Shown piece after piece: positions 55,238 through 64,000 of a stretch of DNA of 64,000 nt. The stretch is taken from assembly GCA_018350325.1 (NCBI GenBank), contig JAEVLN010000011.1, positions 864,449 through 928,448 on the forward strand, given 5' to 3'. The translations under genes were made by a program, and so were the position numbers. How positions within the stretch are numbered: the stretch's first letter is position 1; every line of letters starts with the position of its first letter. Below the pieces are notes generated by a model that saw nothing but the letters and a program-made list of their open reading frames with translations, was not told the DNA's origin and searched no databases. Source of the DNA: Globodera rostochiensis (lineage: Eukaryota; Nematoda; Chromadorea; Rhabditida; Heteroderidae).

Positions 55238-56498
55238 TTGGAACCGAACTGGCTGAGTTGGTCGAACAAGGACTGGCCGGACGAAATGAGCTTCAGTCCG
55301 CGCGAACGGAACACCGCCAGTCCAGAACTTCACGTCCCTACGAGCGACGAATTGGAAACGGGCGTTTTCTCGGCCACTGCGGCGGTACTGAACCAAAGGC
55401 CGATTTCGGCAGTTTCTGCAGGAACCGACGCTCCGGTTCGTCTCCGTCCCGTGGATTTCATCCAGCCCCTCGGAGTAATCTCCCTCGATATTGACGCGAG
55501 CGACAATTGGGCCGACGAGACGCGCCTTCCACCCCAGAAGAAATGGCGCTTCTTTGGAAAGCACGCTCGAGACTCTCGACAACTTTTGGGCGCAGTGGTC
55601 CTCGGAGTATCTGATTCTTCTCCGAGAACGATTGGGATGGAAGCACAAGGGACCCAAACTACAAACTCGAGCAGTACCTCGAGTCGGAGCAACCGAACCA
55701 GAGGACGTACCTGAAAGGGAACAAGCGGAACCGTAAAAGAAAATGCGCAGGGACGAACGTCCTCGTCATCCGATGGGCACCCGTGGCCGAGCTTTCATTT
55801 GCACCTGGCCCGACAGCATGCAGTGGCTGTTCGGCAAATCACGAAACCGGAGTTATCGGATGCAGTTGCCGGGATCTGAACCTAGAGGAGCGAATCGAGG
55901 ACCCCAGCAACGCTTGCCGCTCACAATTGGCCAATTTCACCTCAGGAACGAAGAGTCACGAATTTTGGCGGACACCGGATACAGTCCGGTCCAGCTGCAC
56001 GTCGAGATGAAAGACGTAGAGATGATCTTCCAACTGCGTGACTCGAAATGCTGGGATGAAGCCCAGAACATCAGCGGATGTTACCGATGCCAGACGGGAG
56101 CCCAATTTTGGTATCAATGCCGGACGGACTAGGGCCGAGCGTTGGTCAAAGTCAAATGTGCAAACAGCACAATCTTTGCCGCAAGCTGCAGCACCAACCA
56201 ATCAGCGCAGAGGGAAGTGCTGAACTTCGACCAATCGCGCATTAACACGAAGTGTTCGGTCGACTGCCCTGCCGGAATAACCTATTTTGTCCTGGAAGGC
56301 GAGCTGTACTACGTGCCAATCAAGCACCGCTCGAACTTCCGGCATCGACAATCAGATAGACTGGACTCAGGCGAGGGCAATTGGTTCGACCTGAACTTCG
56401 ATCCTTGGGCATTGTCGAGACTGTTTTTCAACCCCTGGGCGCTGCTGGTCTTTGCAGTGGTACTCGTGGTCGGAAATGTGGCATTGGCGCTTTGTTGA
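55233..56498 (+). mobile_element. Decayed BEL/Pao retroelement: integrase end plus envelope-like region
   Basis: Positions 55260-55560 resemble the C-terminal end of BEL/Pao integrase (short matches: VLNQRPIS, LRPVDFIQP). A frameshift is needed before FWAQWSSEYLILLRER at about 55590. From about 55750 to 56498 a Cys-rich region with a terminal hydrophobic helix looks like the envelope-type glycoprotein carried by some nematode BEL/Pao elements. That region is broken by at least two shifts and a stop near 56132. Gag, protease, reverse transcriptase, RNase H and the integrase catalytic core are absent. G+C is far higher than in the flanks. It is a dead 3' fragment. Confidence 0.65.
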
Positions 56499-56530
56499 GC
56501 TCGGCAACCCCTTTGACCGAAAACAATCGG

Positions 56531-57580
56531 ATGATCAACGTCCGTCTACTACTGAGCGGCGACGAGCCGTCGCCCAAAGCGACGAACGACCGTCGTCCAT
56601 CAACGACGAAAAGGAAGTGGCCCCACTGTTACCCAGCCAATCACCGAAGGGAACGACCGCTCCCTGCAAGCGAACGACGAAGAGACGATAGACCAAACGA
56701 ACACGAAGAGACGATAGACGACCAAATGAACGACGAAGAGACGAAACTGGCATTACTCGGTCAAGCGACAAGTCAGCGCATCAAAGATCCGAGAGATGCA
56801 AATCAACGCCCCCAGCAAAAGGCAAACAAAGGAATTGGCAACAAGCCAAAAAAGGGGATCGGAGAAGTTGGGAGGAATGGCAAAGGAACATCAACAAATC
56901 ATCCACCAATCTACCCACTTCGTTCTCATCAAATTCATCACTCCGCAAAGAGTGGACAGCCGTCAACAGAACAATTGGAACCACCCCCGCAGCGAAGTAC
57001 TCCTTCGAATGCCGGAAGTCCGAACAAAATGAAAGTGGAGAGCGGGAAGCGGAAGGCGGGCACGTGCAGTCGGTGCCTGACGGAGAGGCCTAAGGAAGCG
57101 GGTGGACACCGAGCATGCGATAGCCGGCGGAGCAAAGAGAAAGAAAAGACCGGCACCACAAGAAAGAGGGGAAACCCGGCGAAGAAAAGGCGGGGCCGAA
57201 AGTTCTCCCGAATTACGGACGGGGCCCGCAGAACCGCGCGGCACTTTTCCCGAGGGACAGCAAACGATGTCAACAAAAACAGAGGCGAAGAAATCTCTCC
57301 GGAGGACCGACGCCTTCAGATCGATTCAGTTTGGGCGAAAGAGATTGTTCGTGACGCAATGGAGAAAAAAAGAGCCGAAAATATTCTCATTGGCACCGAC
57401 CCTCGAAGGAAGGAAGACAATTGCGCGCACAGACCGGAACCGAAACCGAAAACCGGATTTTTTTGGCCCAAAAACCGAAACCAAAAACCGGTTTTTTTTG
57501 GCCCCAAAACCGAAACCGAAAACCGGTTTTTTTTGGCCCAAAAACCGAAACCAAAACCCGGTTTTTTGGCCAAAAACTGA
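56531..57580 (+). CDS. Open frame of unknown nature, basic and repeat-tailed
   Basis: I do not recognise this frame. From the ATG at 56531 it is open for 349 codons; the frame is open further upstream over the envelope-like region, out of its frame. The content is very rich in Arg, Lys, Glu, Pro and Ser, with one short CSRCLTERP motif. The last 45 residues are translated minisatellite (PKTGFFWPKNRNQKP-type repeats). The DNA is purine-rich on this strand, which alone can keep frames open. It may be a 3' part of the retroelement or not a gene at all. Confidence 0.25.
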   Translation: MINVRLLLSGDEPSPKATNDRRPSTTKRKWPHCYPANHRRERPLPASERRRDDRPNEHEETIDDQMNDEETKLALLGQATSQRIKDPRDANQRPQQKANKGIGNKPKKGIGEVGRNGKGTSTNHPPIYPLRSHQIHHSAKSGQPSTEQLEPPPQRSTPSNAGSPNKMKVESGKRKAGTCSRCLTERPKEAGGHRACDSRRSKEKEKTGTTRKRGNPAKKRRGRKFSRITDGARRTARHFSRGTANDVNKNRGEEISPEDRRLQIDSVWAKEIVRDAMEKKRAENILIGTDPRRKEDNCAHRPEPKPKTGFFWPKNRNQKPVFFGPKTETENRFFLAQKPKPKPGFLAKN

Positions 57581-57626
57581 AAACCGGTTTTTTTGGCCCA
57601 AAAACCAAAACTGAAAACCGGTTTTT
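57436..57626. repeat. Minisatellite, about 35-bp unit
   Basis: Five to six units of the type CCGAAACCGAAAACCGGTTT followed by TTTTTGGCCCAAAAA. Unit length varies through the T-tract. It is open in several frames. Confidence 0.9.
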
Positions 57627-57724
57627 TTAAGAGAAGAGAGATTTATTACAGAATCCCATTTGTGCATTGATTCTATAAATCTAAATCATAAAAATGGTTT
57701 TGTATGTTGAAGAATGGGATATGT
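57627..57724 (+). repeat. Duplicated DUOX 3' flank
   Basis: AAGAGA, GATTTATTACAGA, TCCCATTTGTGCATTGATTC and ATAAAAATGGTTTT match 50634-50735 just downstream of the DUOX stop. Together with the B-type block and the broken B gene that follow, it marks a segmental duplication. Confidence 0.9.
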
Positions 57725-57850
57725 ATTGGGTGAGAGAGAGGGTGACGTGGCATATTCACAAGATTGCCAAAAAAAAATGAGAGGGGGGGGGGGAATAAAT
57801 GCGTGGAAAATAATATGCCAATCAATTTAATTTGCCCACAAAATATTTTT
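57725..57850 (+). promoter_or_regulatory. Conserved B-type upstream block, duplicate
   Basis: It carries the same ordered words as 50735-50870 (GAGAGGGTGACGTGG, ATTCACA, TTGCCA, GAATAAATGCGTGGAAAATA). It is part of the duplicated segment. Confidence 0.5.
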
Positions 57851-57870
57851 AAAAATTTTAGTAATAAAAA

Positions 57871-58445
57871 ATGAAATTCCGACTATTAATTTTTATTTCA
57901 TTATTTGCAACGAATTTGATCAAAATGCAAATTCTGTGGGCCAAAACGGAGAATCAAAACTTTACAAATCATTTGATGAAATATTTGGAAAAGGCTGGGA
58001 CGATGAAAGTAATGATTCAAAAGATTTGAATTATCGTCATGTTAAAGAAGAAGTTCAAGGCGTACAAGATCTAAACATTTCTGATCAGAAAAATATTGAT
58101 GAAATATTGAAACAGAAATTTGATGAAATTTATGCTGAAAATTGGTCGGAAGACGAAATCAATTCAGCGCCAGATCAAGCAAGATGAGAGTGTTGATAAA
58201 CAACAAAATGAGTCAAATAAATGTGAAAAAATTGAGTCTGATCAGAAAAAACTTAAAATTGTTCAAAAATTCCGTCAAATGAAAGGAAATTATCAGAAAA
58301 AAAACAAATGCGCACACTCAAACAAAGAATGGGTTCAAATTGAGAGAAAAATCTCAATATGTTTGGGAGGGGGGGGGGAGTCAGTTTTGATATTTATGAA
58401 CGAATTTTGTTTTATATTGCGTGTAAAATGTCAAAATATTTTTAA
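57871..58445 (+). pseudogene. Subfamily B copy with two frameshifts and a 3' deletion
   Basis: MKFRLLIFISLFATNLI is followed by a 1-nt loss at about 57922. The correct frame (57936-58187) carries FDEIFGKGWDDESND and FDEIYAENWSEDEIN. A small insertion at about 58180 shifts it again. Module 1 is then open until YKWKKE-like sequence is replaced at about 58352 by the 3' flank of the six-module gene (compare 52480-52565). Modules 2 onwards are missing. Confidence 0.85.
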
Positions 58446-58790
58446 AATAGCTTAGCTTTTTTGTTACTAAACTAAATCAAATAAACTGAGGGAGGCTGAA
58501 TTTAAATATTAATTAAAGATTCGCCTCGCATTGAAATATTTAGATCGAACTTTTCGGTCTAAAGTTCATTTTTGGTTAAAATCTCTGTTTAATTCGATAA
58601 CAATTTAATCTCTTTTTTGTTAGAAAAGAGTATAAGAAGATTACACAACTACGATTTAAAGAAACGAAAAATTCATTTTCAAAAGGTTTTTCTTTTATCT
58701 CAACTTAAATAAGAATTACAAGATGGACAATTAGTTGGGCAACATAATCAAACTCCAAACAATAATAAAATACCGTATTTTTCAGAGGTT
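58446..58790. other. AT-rich intergenic, no gene seen
   Basis: No recognisable frame, repeat or RNA gene. Confidence 0.5.
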
Positions 58791-59087
58791 CTTAATTTCA
58801 TCTTTATATTGTTTTTTCCAACGACGTAAGCTTCCTGTTGAAATATTTAACATTTCAGCAATAACGGCATTTGTATTTTCGGATTTTTCCCTTTTATTTT
58901 GGCATATTTCGTCAAAATTCCAATTTTTGTAGCATCAGAAATTTTATTGCTGACAGAAAGGCCAAATTTGCGCTTCCATCGACTAATTGTAGCTCTAGAA
59001 ACATCCAATTTTTTTTGCAATTTTCTCATCATGTTCATTCTTTGAAATGTTTTTGAGTTTTGCCTTAATTAATAGCCGAAATTTCAT
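58791..59087 (-). pseudogene. Subfamily B copy: signal-peptide start fused to modules 2-3
   Basis: From the ATG at 59087 the first seven codons (MKFRLLI) are those of a B signal peptide. They join directly to module 2 sequence (KAKLKNISKNEHDEK). A shift in the T-tract near 59010 breaks it. Beyond that, TISRWKRKFGLSVSNK and the last module can be followed to about 58791. All acidic and module 1 sequence is deleted. Confidence 0.75.
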
Positions 59088-59194
59088 TGCCCAATTCCTT
59101 AAGAATTCTGAAAAATTTTACATAATAAAAAAAACATTAAAACCGATCTATCATCCGTCGAGTGCTTCAATGGGATGGACGTTTTTTGGATGAA

Positions 59195-59300
59195 TGAGGA
59201 GAGTGACGCGGGTATTCACATAATTTGCCAGAATTTGAGGGGGAGAATAAATGGGTGGAAATAATTTCCAATCAATTTTTGATTGGCCATATTTTCAATA
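59195..59300 (+). promoter_or_regulatory. Diverged B-type upstream block
   Basis: GAGAGTGACGCGGGTATTCA, TTTGCCA, GAGGGGGAGAATAAATGGGT and GGAAATAATTTCCAATCAAT are in the same order as at 50735 and 57725, about 70-175 bp upstream of the ATG at 59370. Confidence 0.5.
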
Positions 59301-59369
59301 AAAATTAATTCTATTGCTTAAAGATTTATTTATTAATATTTTTATTAAGGTAAATTCAAGTCATAAAAG

Positions 59370-60290
59370 ATGAAATTTTGGCTATTAATTATTATTTCAT
59401 TTTTTGCAACGAATTTAATCAAAAATGCCAATTCTGTGGACGATGGCGGAAAAGAATCAAAACTTTACAAATCATTTGATGAAATATTTGGAAAAGGATG
59501 GGACGATGAAAGTAATGATTTAAAAGAGTTGAACTGTCGTCATGTTAAAGAAGAAGTTCAAGACGTACAAGATCCAAACACTTCTGATCAGAAAAATATT
59601 GAGGCTGAAATATTGAAACAGAAATTTGATGAAATTTATGATGAAAATTGGTCGGAAGACAAAAACAATTCAGCATCAGATCAAGATGAGAGTGTTGATG
59701 AACAACAAAATGAGTCCAATAAATCTGAAAAAATTGTGTCTGATCAGCAAAAACGTGAAATTATTCAAAAATTCCGTGAAATGAAAGATAATTATCAGAA
59801 AAAAAACAAATGCGCACACTCAAACAAAGAATGGGTTCAAATTGAGAAAAAAATATCAAATGGTTTGGGTGTTGGTCGCACAACGATTTATAAATGGATT
59901 AAAAAATTGGGTCTAAGAAAAGAAACAAAGTCAAAGTTTTCTGAGTCCGAAAAACGTGAAATTTTGAAACAATTTAATGAAATAAAAAGCAAATGTAAGG
60001 CAAAACTCAAAAACATTTCAATGAATGAACTCGATAATAAAATTTCAAAAAAATTGGGCGTAAGTGCCACAACAATTTATGTTTGGAGGAACGAATTTGG
60101 CTTTTCAGGCATCTCAAACAAAGACAAATTTTCCGATGCAACAAAAATTGGAATTTTGAAGAAATATGCGAAAATAAAAGAAAATAATCCAAAAATGAGT
60201 GAACGTGACATTGCTGATTTGTTGAAAATCGCAAGAAGCAGTTTAAATAGATGGAAAATTAAATTTTGTGAAGAAAACAACCATCTTTGA
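59370..60290 (+). CDS. Subfamily B secreted protein with three HTH-like modules (intact)
   Basis: Single exon, 306 residues. The signal peptide MKFWLLIIISFFATNLIKNA is followed by FDEIFGKGWDDESND (36-50) and FDEIYDENWSEDKNN (86-100), then a Gln/Glu/Asp-rich linker. Module 1 is at about 128-182 (KREIIQKFREMKDNY to YKWIKKLGLRKE), module 2 at about 195-245 (KREILKQFNEIKSKC to YVWRNEFGFS) and module 3 at about 258-300 (KIGILKKYAKIKENNP to LNRWKIKFC). It is the basic three-module B form. The six-module gene at 50918 adds three modules between the equivalents of modules 1 and 2. A putative acceptor (AATTCAAG) lies 11 bases before the ATG. Function is inferred only. Confidence 0.83.
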   Translation: MKFWLLIIISFFATNLIKNANSVDDGGKESKLYKSFDEIFGKGWDDESNDLKELNCRHVKEEVQDVQDPNTSDQKNIEAEILKQKFDEIYDENWSEDKNNSASDQDESVDEQQNESNKSEKIVSDQQKREIIQKFREMKDNYQKKNKCAHSNKEWVQIEKKISNGLGVGRTTIYKWIKKLGLRKETKSKFSESEKREILKQFNEIKSKCKAKLKNISMNELDNKISKKLGVSATTIYVWRNEFGFSGISNKDKFSDATKIGILKKYAKIKENNPKMSERDIADLLKIARSSLNRWKIKFCEENNHL

Positions 60291-61751
60291 GAGCACAAAA
60301 TTGTATAAGATCCGGCACGACTGCGACGGATGTTTTCGTTTTTCGAATGGATGATTAATTCAATTTTGATTTTGAGTTGCCTTATTATACTGATTATTTG
60401 TCCAAAAATCCATTTAGATATTTTTTGCAATGTTTGAGTTTATTTATAATATGTGTCGGCGTATTTATTTTAAATTAGGATTATTCGAATAATCCTATTT
60501 ATATATATAAATTGGAGAGATGTTTAGCGGGAAAGGAGATTTGAAATTAGCGAATAAGGAATGCGTTATGAAAAAACGGCGTTTGAAACAGTCGAAAATC
60601 ATTCATAAAAGTCTCGGGTCACGAACCTGAAAAGTCTGGGCTTTTTTTGGGGTTTTGTTCTCGAGCTTCAAGGTCAAGTCTCGATCTAAAAAGTAAATTT
60701 GCAGTCGGCTCAAGTAAATAGAAAATTTGGAATTTTTAATATTCAAGAATATTTAATTTCATTTTTTCTGGTCTTTCTGTGCTTGAAACCTTGCATTAAT
60801 TGATATTAACAATTATATCATTGTTTTACTTTGATAATAATAATAAATAAATGTCAGCGGTTTGATGAAAATAGTGAAAGATCGGGGAAATAAAATTATA
60901 ACAACAATTTTCAAATAATCCGATCCAAACAATAATATTGAGGCAAGGTCAATTTCTGCGCTCGGTCATACAATATAATTCCATACTCCATGAATTGATC
61001 TAATAAATCTCTGGGTAGTGAAGAAATAAGGTTTTTGCTTTGGTTGTTTTAAGCTAATAACCGCTTCATACAAACTTTTGTAATTTTCAAATAATTTATA
61101 AATTCCTAAAAAAAGAAGCTCTTTTTTTAGTTGTTTTTTTCCATTTCTGCGAAAATGCTAAGAGCGTACATTAACTCTTTTTCTTTTGCTGTTAAAAAGA
61201 AATCGTTTCTGGAATAATTTTTCAAAACATTGACTTTGTTTATTGCTTCTTTTCTTCAAGCGCACTCTTTTTCTTTTGTAACAAACTCATTTTCTTTTGA
61301 TTCTTTGTTTGAGTTGTTCCTTGATGCTTTTCCCCAGTTTTGTGTAATGAAAACATTAAAAAAGTGATTATGAATTTACAGAAACAAAAACTACAAAAAG
61401 ATAGAGAAGTTAATAATAGAAAAATATATAAAACAAAAAAACATAATGTTTTCTAACCCTAAGATTGTTTGGCTGAGCGAAAGAATGAAATTCTCTAAGA
61501 TTAAAAAAATTTGTCTTAAAAACTTTTTCTCTTATTATCCAGTGCACTGTTATTTTAGTATATCGTCAGCTGTTGTCTATGCTTTATACAGCTATACCTT
61601 CAGTTACATCGTTTTTATATGATAAATTTTTTTTAAAAAAAGATACCAGAAGTTGGTTTGATTTAGATAGATTGTTAATGAACATCTGATAGTTTTTAAA
61701 TATTTATAAAAAACAAAAATATGCTACAAGTCCGTATATTTTGAAAGGTTC
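60291..61751. other. 1.4 kb AT-rich intergenic, no gene recognised
   Basis: A fragment near 60765-60800 (TCTGTGCTTGAAACC) recurs near 2981. Positions 61130-61330 contain iterated TTTTTCTTTTG words. Both strands were read without finding a supportable gene. Confidence 0.45.
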
Positions 61752-62679
61752 CTAATTTCTTGCTCCAAATTGAGCTTTCCATCTATTTAGGCTGCATCTT
61801 GAGATATTCAACAAATCAACAATGTCCAAATCACGCATTTTCCGATTCTTCCCTTTTATTTTGGCATATTTCTTCAAAATTCCAATTTTTGTTGTATCAG
61901 AAATTTTATTACTGACAGAAAAGCCAAATTTGCGCTTCCATTCATAAATTGTACTTTTAGAAACTCTCCAATTTTTTTTGCAATTTTATCATCGAGTTCA
62001 CTTTTTGAACTGTTTTTAAGTTTTGCCTTTTTACATTTGCTTTTTATTTCATCAAATTGTTTTAAAATTTGACGTTTTTCTATCTCAGAAAACTTTTCTC
62101 GACTTAAACCCAATTCTTTGCTCCATTTATAAATTGTTGTTCGACCAACACCCAAATTATTAGATATTTTTCTGTCAATTTGATTCCATTCATTTTTGGA
62201 AAATTTTTTGTTTTTCTTATAGTCTTCTTTCATTTTACGGAATTCTTGGATAATTTCTCGTTTTTGCTGATCACACTCAATTTTTTCACTCTCATTTTGT
62301 TGTTCATCAACCCTTTTTGATCTTGATCAATTGAGTTATTTTGATCAGAAAAATGTTCCTTAGAATTTCCCTGATCAAGATGATCCGCTGATGGCGCTGA
62401 ATTGTTTTCGTCTTCCGACCAATTTTCATCATAAATTTCATCAAGTTTCTGTTTCAATATTTCATCAATATTTTTCTGATCAGAAGTGATTGGAGCTTGT
62501 CCGTCTTGAACTTCTTCTTTAACATGACGACAGTTACTTTCATCGTCCCATCCTTTTCCAAATATTTCATCAAATGATTTGTAAAGTTTTGGTTCTTCTC
62601 CGCTTTGGCCCACGGAATTTGCATTTTTGATCAAATTCATTGCAAAGAATGGAATAAAAATTAATAGCCAAAATTTCAT
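61752..62679 (-). pseudogene. Subfamily B copy, three modules, two frameshifts
   Basis: From the ATG at 62679 (MKFWLLIFIPFFAMNLIKNA) the frame carries FDEIFGKGWDDESN and FDEIYDENWSEDENN to about 62310, where a small change shifts it. Module 1 and most of module 2 are open in the next frame (62233-61965; YKWSKELGLSRE). A second shift near 61965 leads into the rest of module 2 and module 3, ending RWKAQF with a stop at 61752. Otherwise it is close to the intact gene at 59370 and may be recently lost. Confidence 0.8.
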
Positions 62680-62799
62680 TTTTATTACTAAAATTTATTT
62701 AATAAATATTAATAAATAAATTGGGCATAGAATTAATTTTATTGAAAATATAGCCAATGAAATTGATTGGCATATTATTTTCCACGAATTTCCCCCCCC

Positions 62800-62945
62800 C
62801 CACGACGACAGTTCAAGTCTTTGAATCATTACTTTCATTGTCACATCCTTTTCCAAATAGTTTATAAAGTTTCGATTCTTTTCCGTGTTCGCCCACAGAA
62901 TTAGCGTTTTTGATCAAATTCGTTGCAAAATAAAATAATAATTAA
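62800..62945 (-). pseudogene. Subfamily B N-terminal fragment
   Basis: Minus-strand sequence matches the signal peptide end (TNLIKNANSVGEHG) and the start of the FDEIFGK-to-DSKDLN region, with the middle deleted. Only about 140 bp remain. Confidence 0.7.
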
Positions 62946-64000
62946 TCGCTGAATGAGGGCCGGCCATTTGCAGAATGCAACCAACAAAACTGGCTATTGC
63001 AAACAAACTGAACTCGGTTACGCAAATCATGCAAACATTATTATTGAACTATTTTATAGGCTTATTTTAGTTAACACAAAAATACAAATATTTAAAAAAC
63101 ACAAAATAATATTTGGAAAAACTTTGACGACAAGTAAATGAGAGAGCGATTGCAAGAGCGGAATTGAGAAACGTTACCAAAACTTTATTATGTTTTTGGC
63201 AAAATCTTTAAACGTCAAAGTTTTTCCAAGTATTATTTTTTGTTTTTTTTTAAATATTTGTATTTTTTGTGTTAACTAAACCTACAAAATACTTCAATAG
63301 TAATGTTTGCATGATTTGCGTAACCGAGTTCAATTTGTTTGCAATAGCCAGTTTTGACCACCCAATCCATGGGCAGTTCTTCCAACTGAGCTTCCGGGGC
63401 ATTGCATTTGCCTTCTTCTTTATGGGTGATCTTTTGCTCCCGCCATAGGCGTTTTAACCGTCCACGTCCAACAGCGGAATTCTCTCTCAACCTTACACTA
63501 ATTTGTTGAAAATCTCAAAAACCAGATTAGATGGAAAGCTTAATTTACAATAGTAAAGAAAATGAGCATCCTTGTGTTCCAGTTAGCACGTTTGGAGATT
63601 CTTTTGCTTTTTTTCACGCTTGGGTGTACTTGTTTAAAAAAACCAAAATTGTTGGCAGATAAATCACGATTGTTGGTTGGGCGCACAAACGATTAAATCT
63701 CGTAAAATGAGCAGAAGAATAGAAAAAATTTTGCGAACAGAGTTTGACGAGAAAAGCCCAGAAATAGCATTCATTTCGAATAAATCAGAGCAAATTTTAG
63801 CCTTTATAAATCCCTATTTTGGGCTTTTTAAGAACGCCATTTTGCAGGCTTGCGTAGGCTCGAAAAAGAAACACACCGCCTTGAGCCATTACACCCCGTT
63901 CGCGCACGGCAGCAGCTCAACAATAGTCGGAAACACTCAAAATCTGACATTACGGTAATCGGCGTCTGCCCTTACTGTCGGATTGCCCACTGTCCAATTG
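62946..64000. other. Right edge: tRNA-derived repeat copy, no gene supported
   Basis: Positions 63090-63140 and 63190-63260 are partly inverted copies (AATATTTGGAAAAACTTTGA against TCAAAGTTTTTCCAAGTATT). Positions 63520-63555 hold a scrap of a B last module (AGATTAGATGGAAAGCTTAA). The 93-codon frame at 63677-63958 has no recognisable motif. Confidence 0.45.
63345..63485 (-). repeat. Second copy of the tRNA-like repeat
   Basis: Minus-strand sequence has an A-box-like AGCTCAGTTGGAAGA segment and GCCCATGGATTGGGTGG. It is preceded by a flank (GGACGGTTAAAACGCC, AAAAGATCACCCATAAAGAA) homologous to that at 4310-4375. The B box is lost here, so this copy is more decayed. Confidence 0.65.

Noticed and set aside
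63677..63958. 93-codon frame near the right edge
   Set aside because: No recognisable domain or signal, AT-rich chance frame, and the window ends soon after.

Overview
The window reads as nuclear DNA of a nematode, most likely a plant-parasitic (tylenchid, cyst-nematode-like) species. Three things point to a nematode: a 37-exon dual oxidase gene (DUOX, the C. elegans BLI-3 family), a stray nematode cuticle-collagen N-terminus, and gene leaders shaped like spliced-leader acceptors. The assignment to plant parasites is inference. It rests on a large local expansion of short secreted proteins and on several GC-AG introns. No database search was possible. All functional calls come from motifs, exon structure and comparison of copies inside the window.

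The dominant content is one multigene family. Every intact member has an N-terminal signal peptide, an acidic FDEI(F/Y)..W motif directly after it, a spacer, and then an array of about 45-55-residue helix-turn-helix-like modules ending in a W-K-x-x-F/L signature. Subfamily A lies at 0.6-33.3 kb. It has a spacer of in-frame tandem repeats (unit LGQIEPNSTDQ, optionally followed by NPPLTESDH) and three or four modules, the last on its own exon. Subfamily B lies at 33.4-62.9 kb. It is single-exon, has a second copy of the acidic W motif, and carries three to six modules. I count about 26 loci. Seven look intact: 4780-5742(-), 11227-12534, 23567-24622, 28651-29792, 31748-32743, 50918-52426 and 59370-60290. 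The rest are frameshifted, truncated, internally deleted or chimeric. Intact copies share conserved upstream blocks and leader sequences, so regulatory DNA has been copied with the genes. A secreted, modular, putatively nucleic-acid-binding protein family is the best candidate here for an undescribed system.

The single-copy housekeeping gene is DUOX (38921-50611, +, 1555 codons plus stop). It has a peroxidase-like ectodomain, EF hands and an NADPH-oxidase core, and it sits inside the subfamily B cluster. Its exons are clearly richer in G+C than the flanking family. Its 3' end, together with the neighbouring B gene, has been partly duplicated further right (55.05 kb and 57.6-58.4 kb).

Mobile DNA is plentiful. 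There is an almost complete hAT transposon (6491-9219) with an 8-bp target duplication, several hAT-like MITEs and foldback elements, a decayed BEL/Pao retroelement with an envelope-like region (55.23-56.5 kb), a large foldback element with minisatellite arms (18.7-19.2 kb), and tRNA-derived repeats. The hAT insertion landed beside the promoter of one family gene, and that promoter was then tandemly duplicated together with the hAT end.
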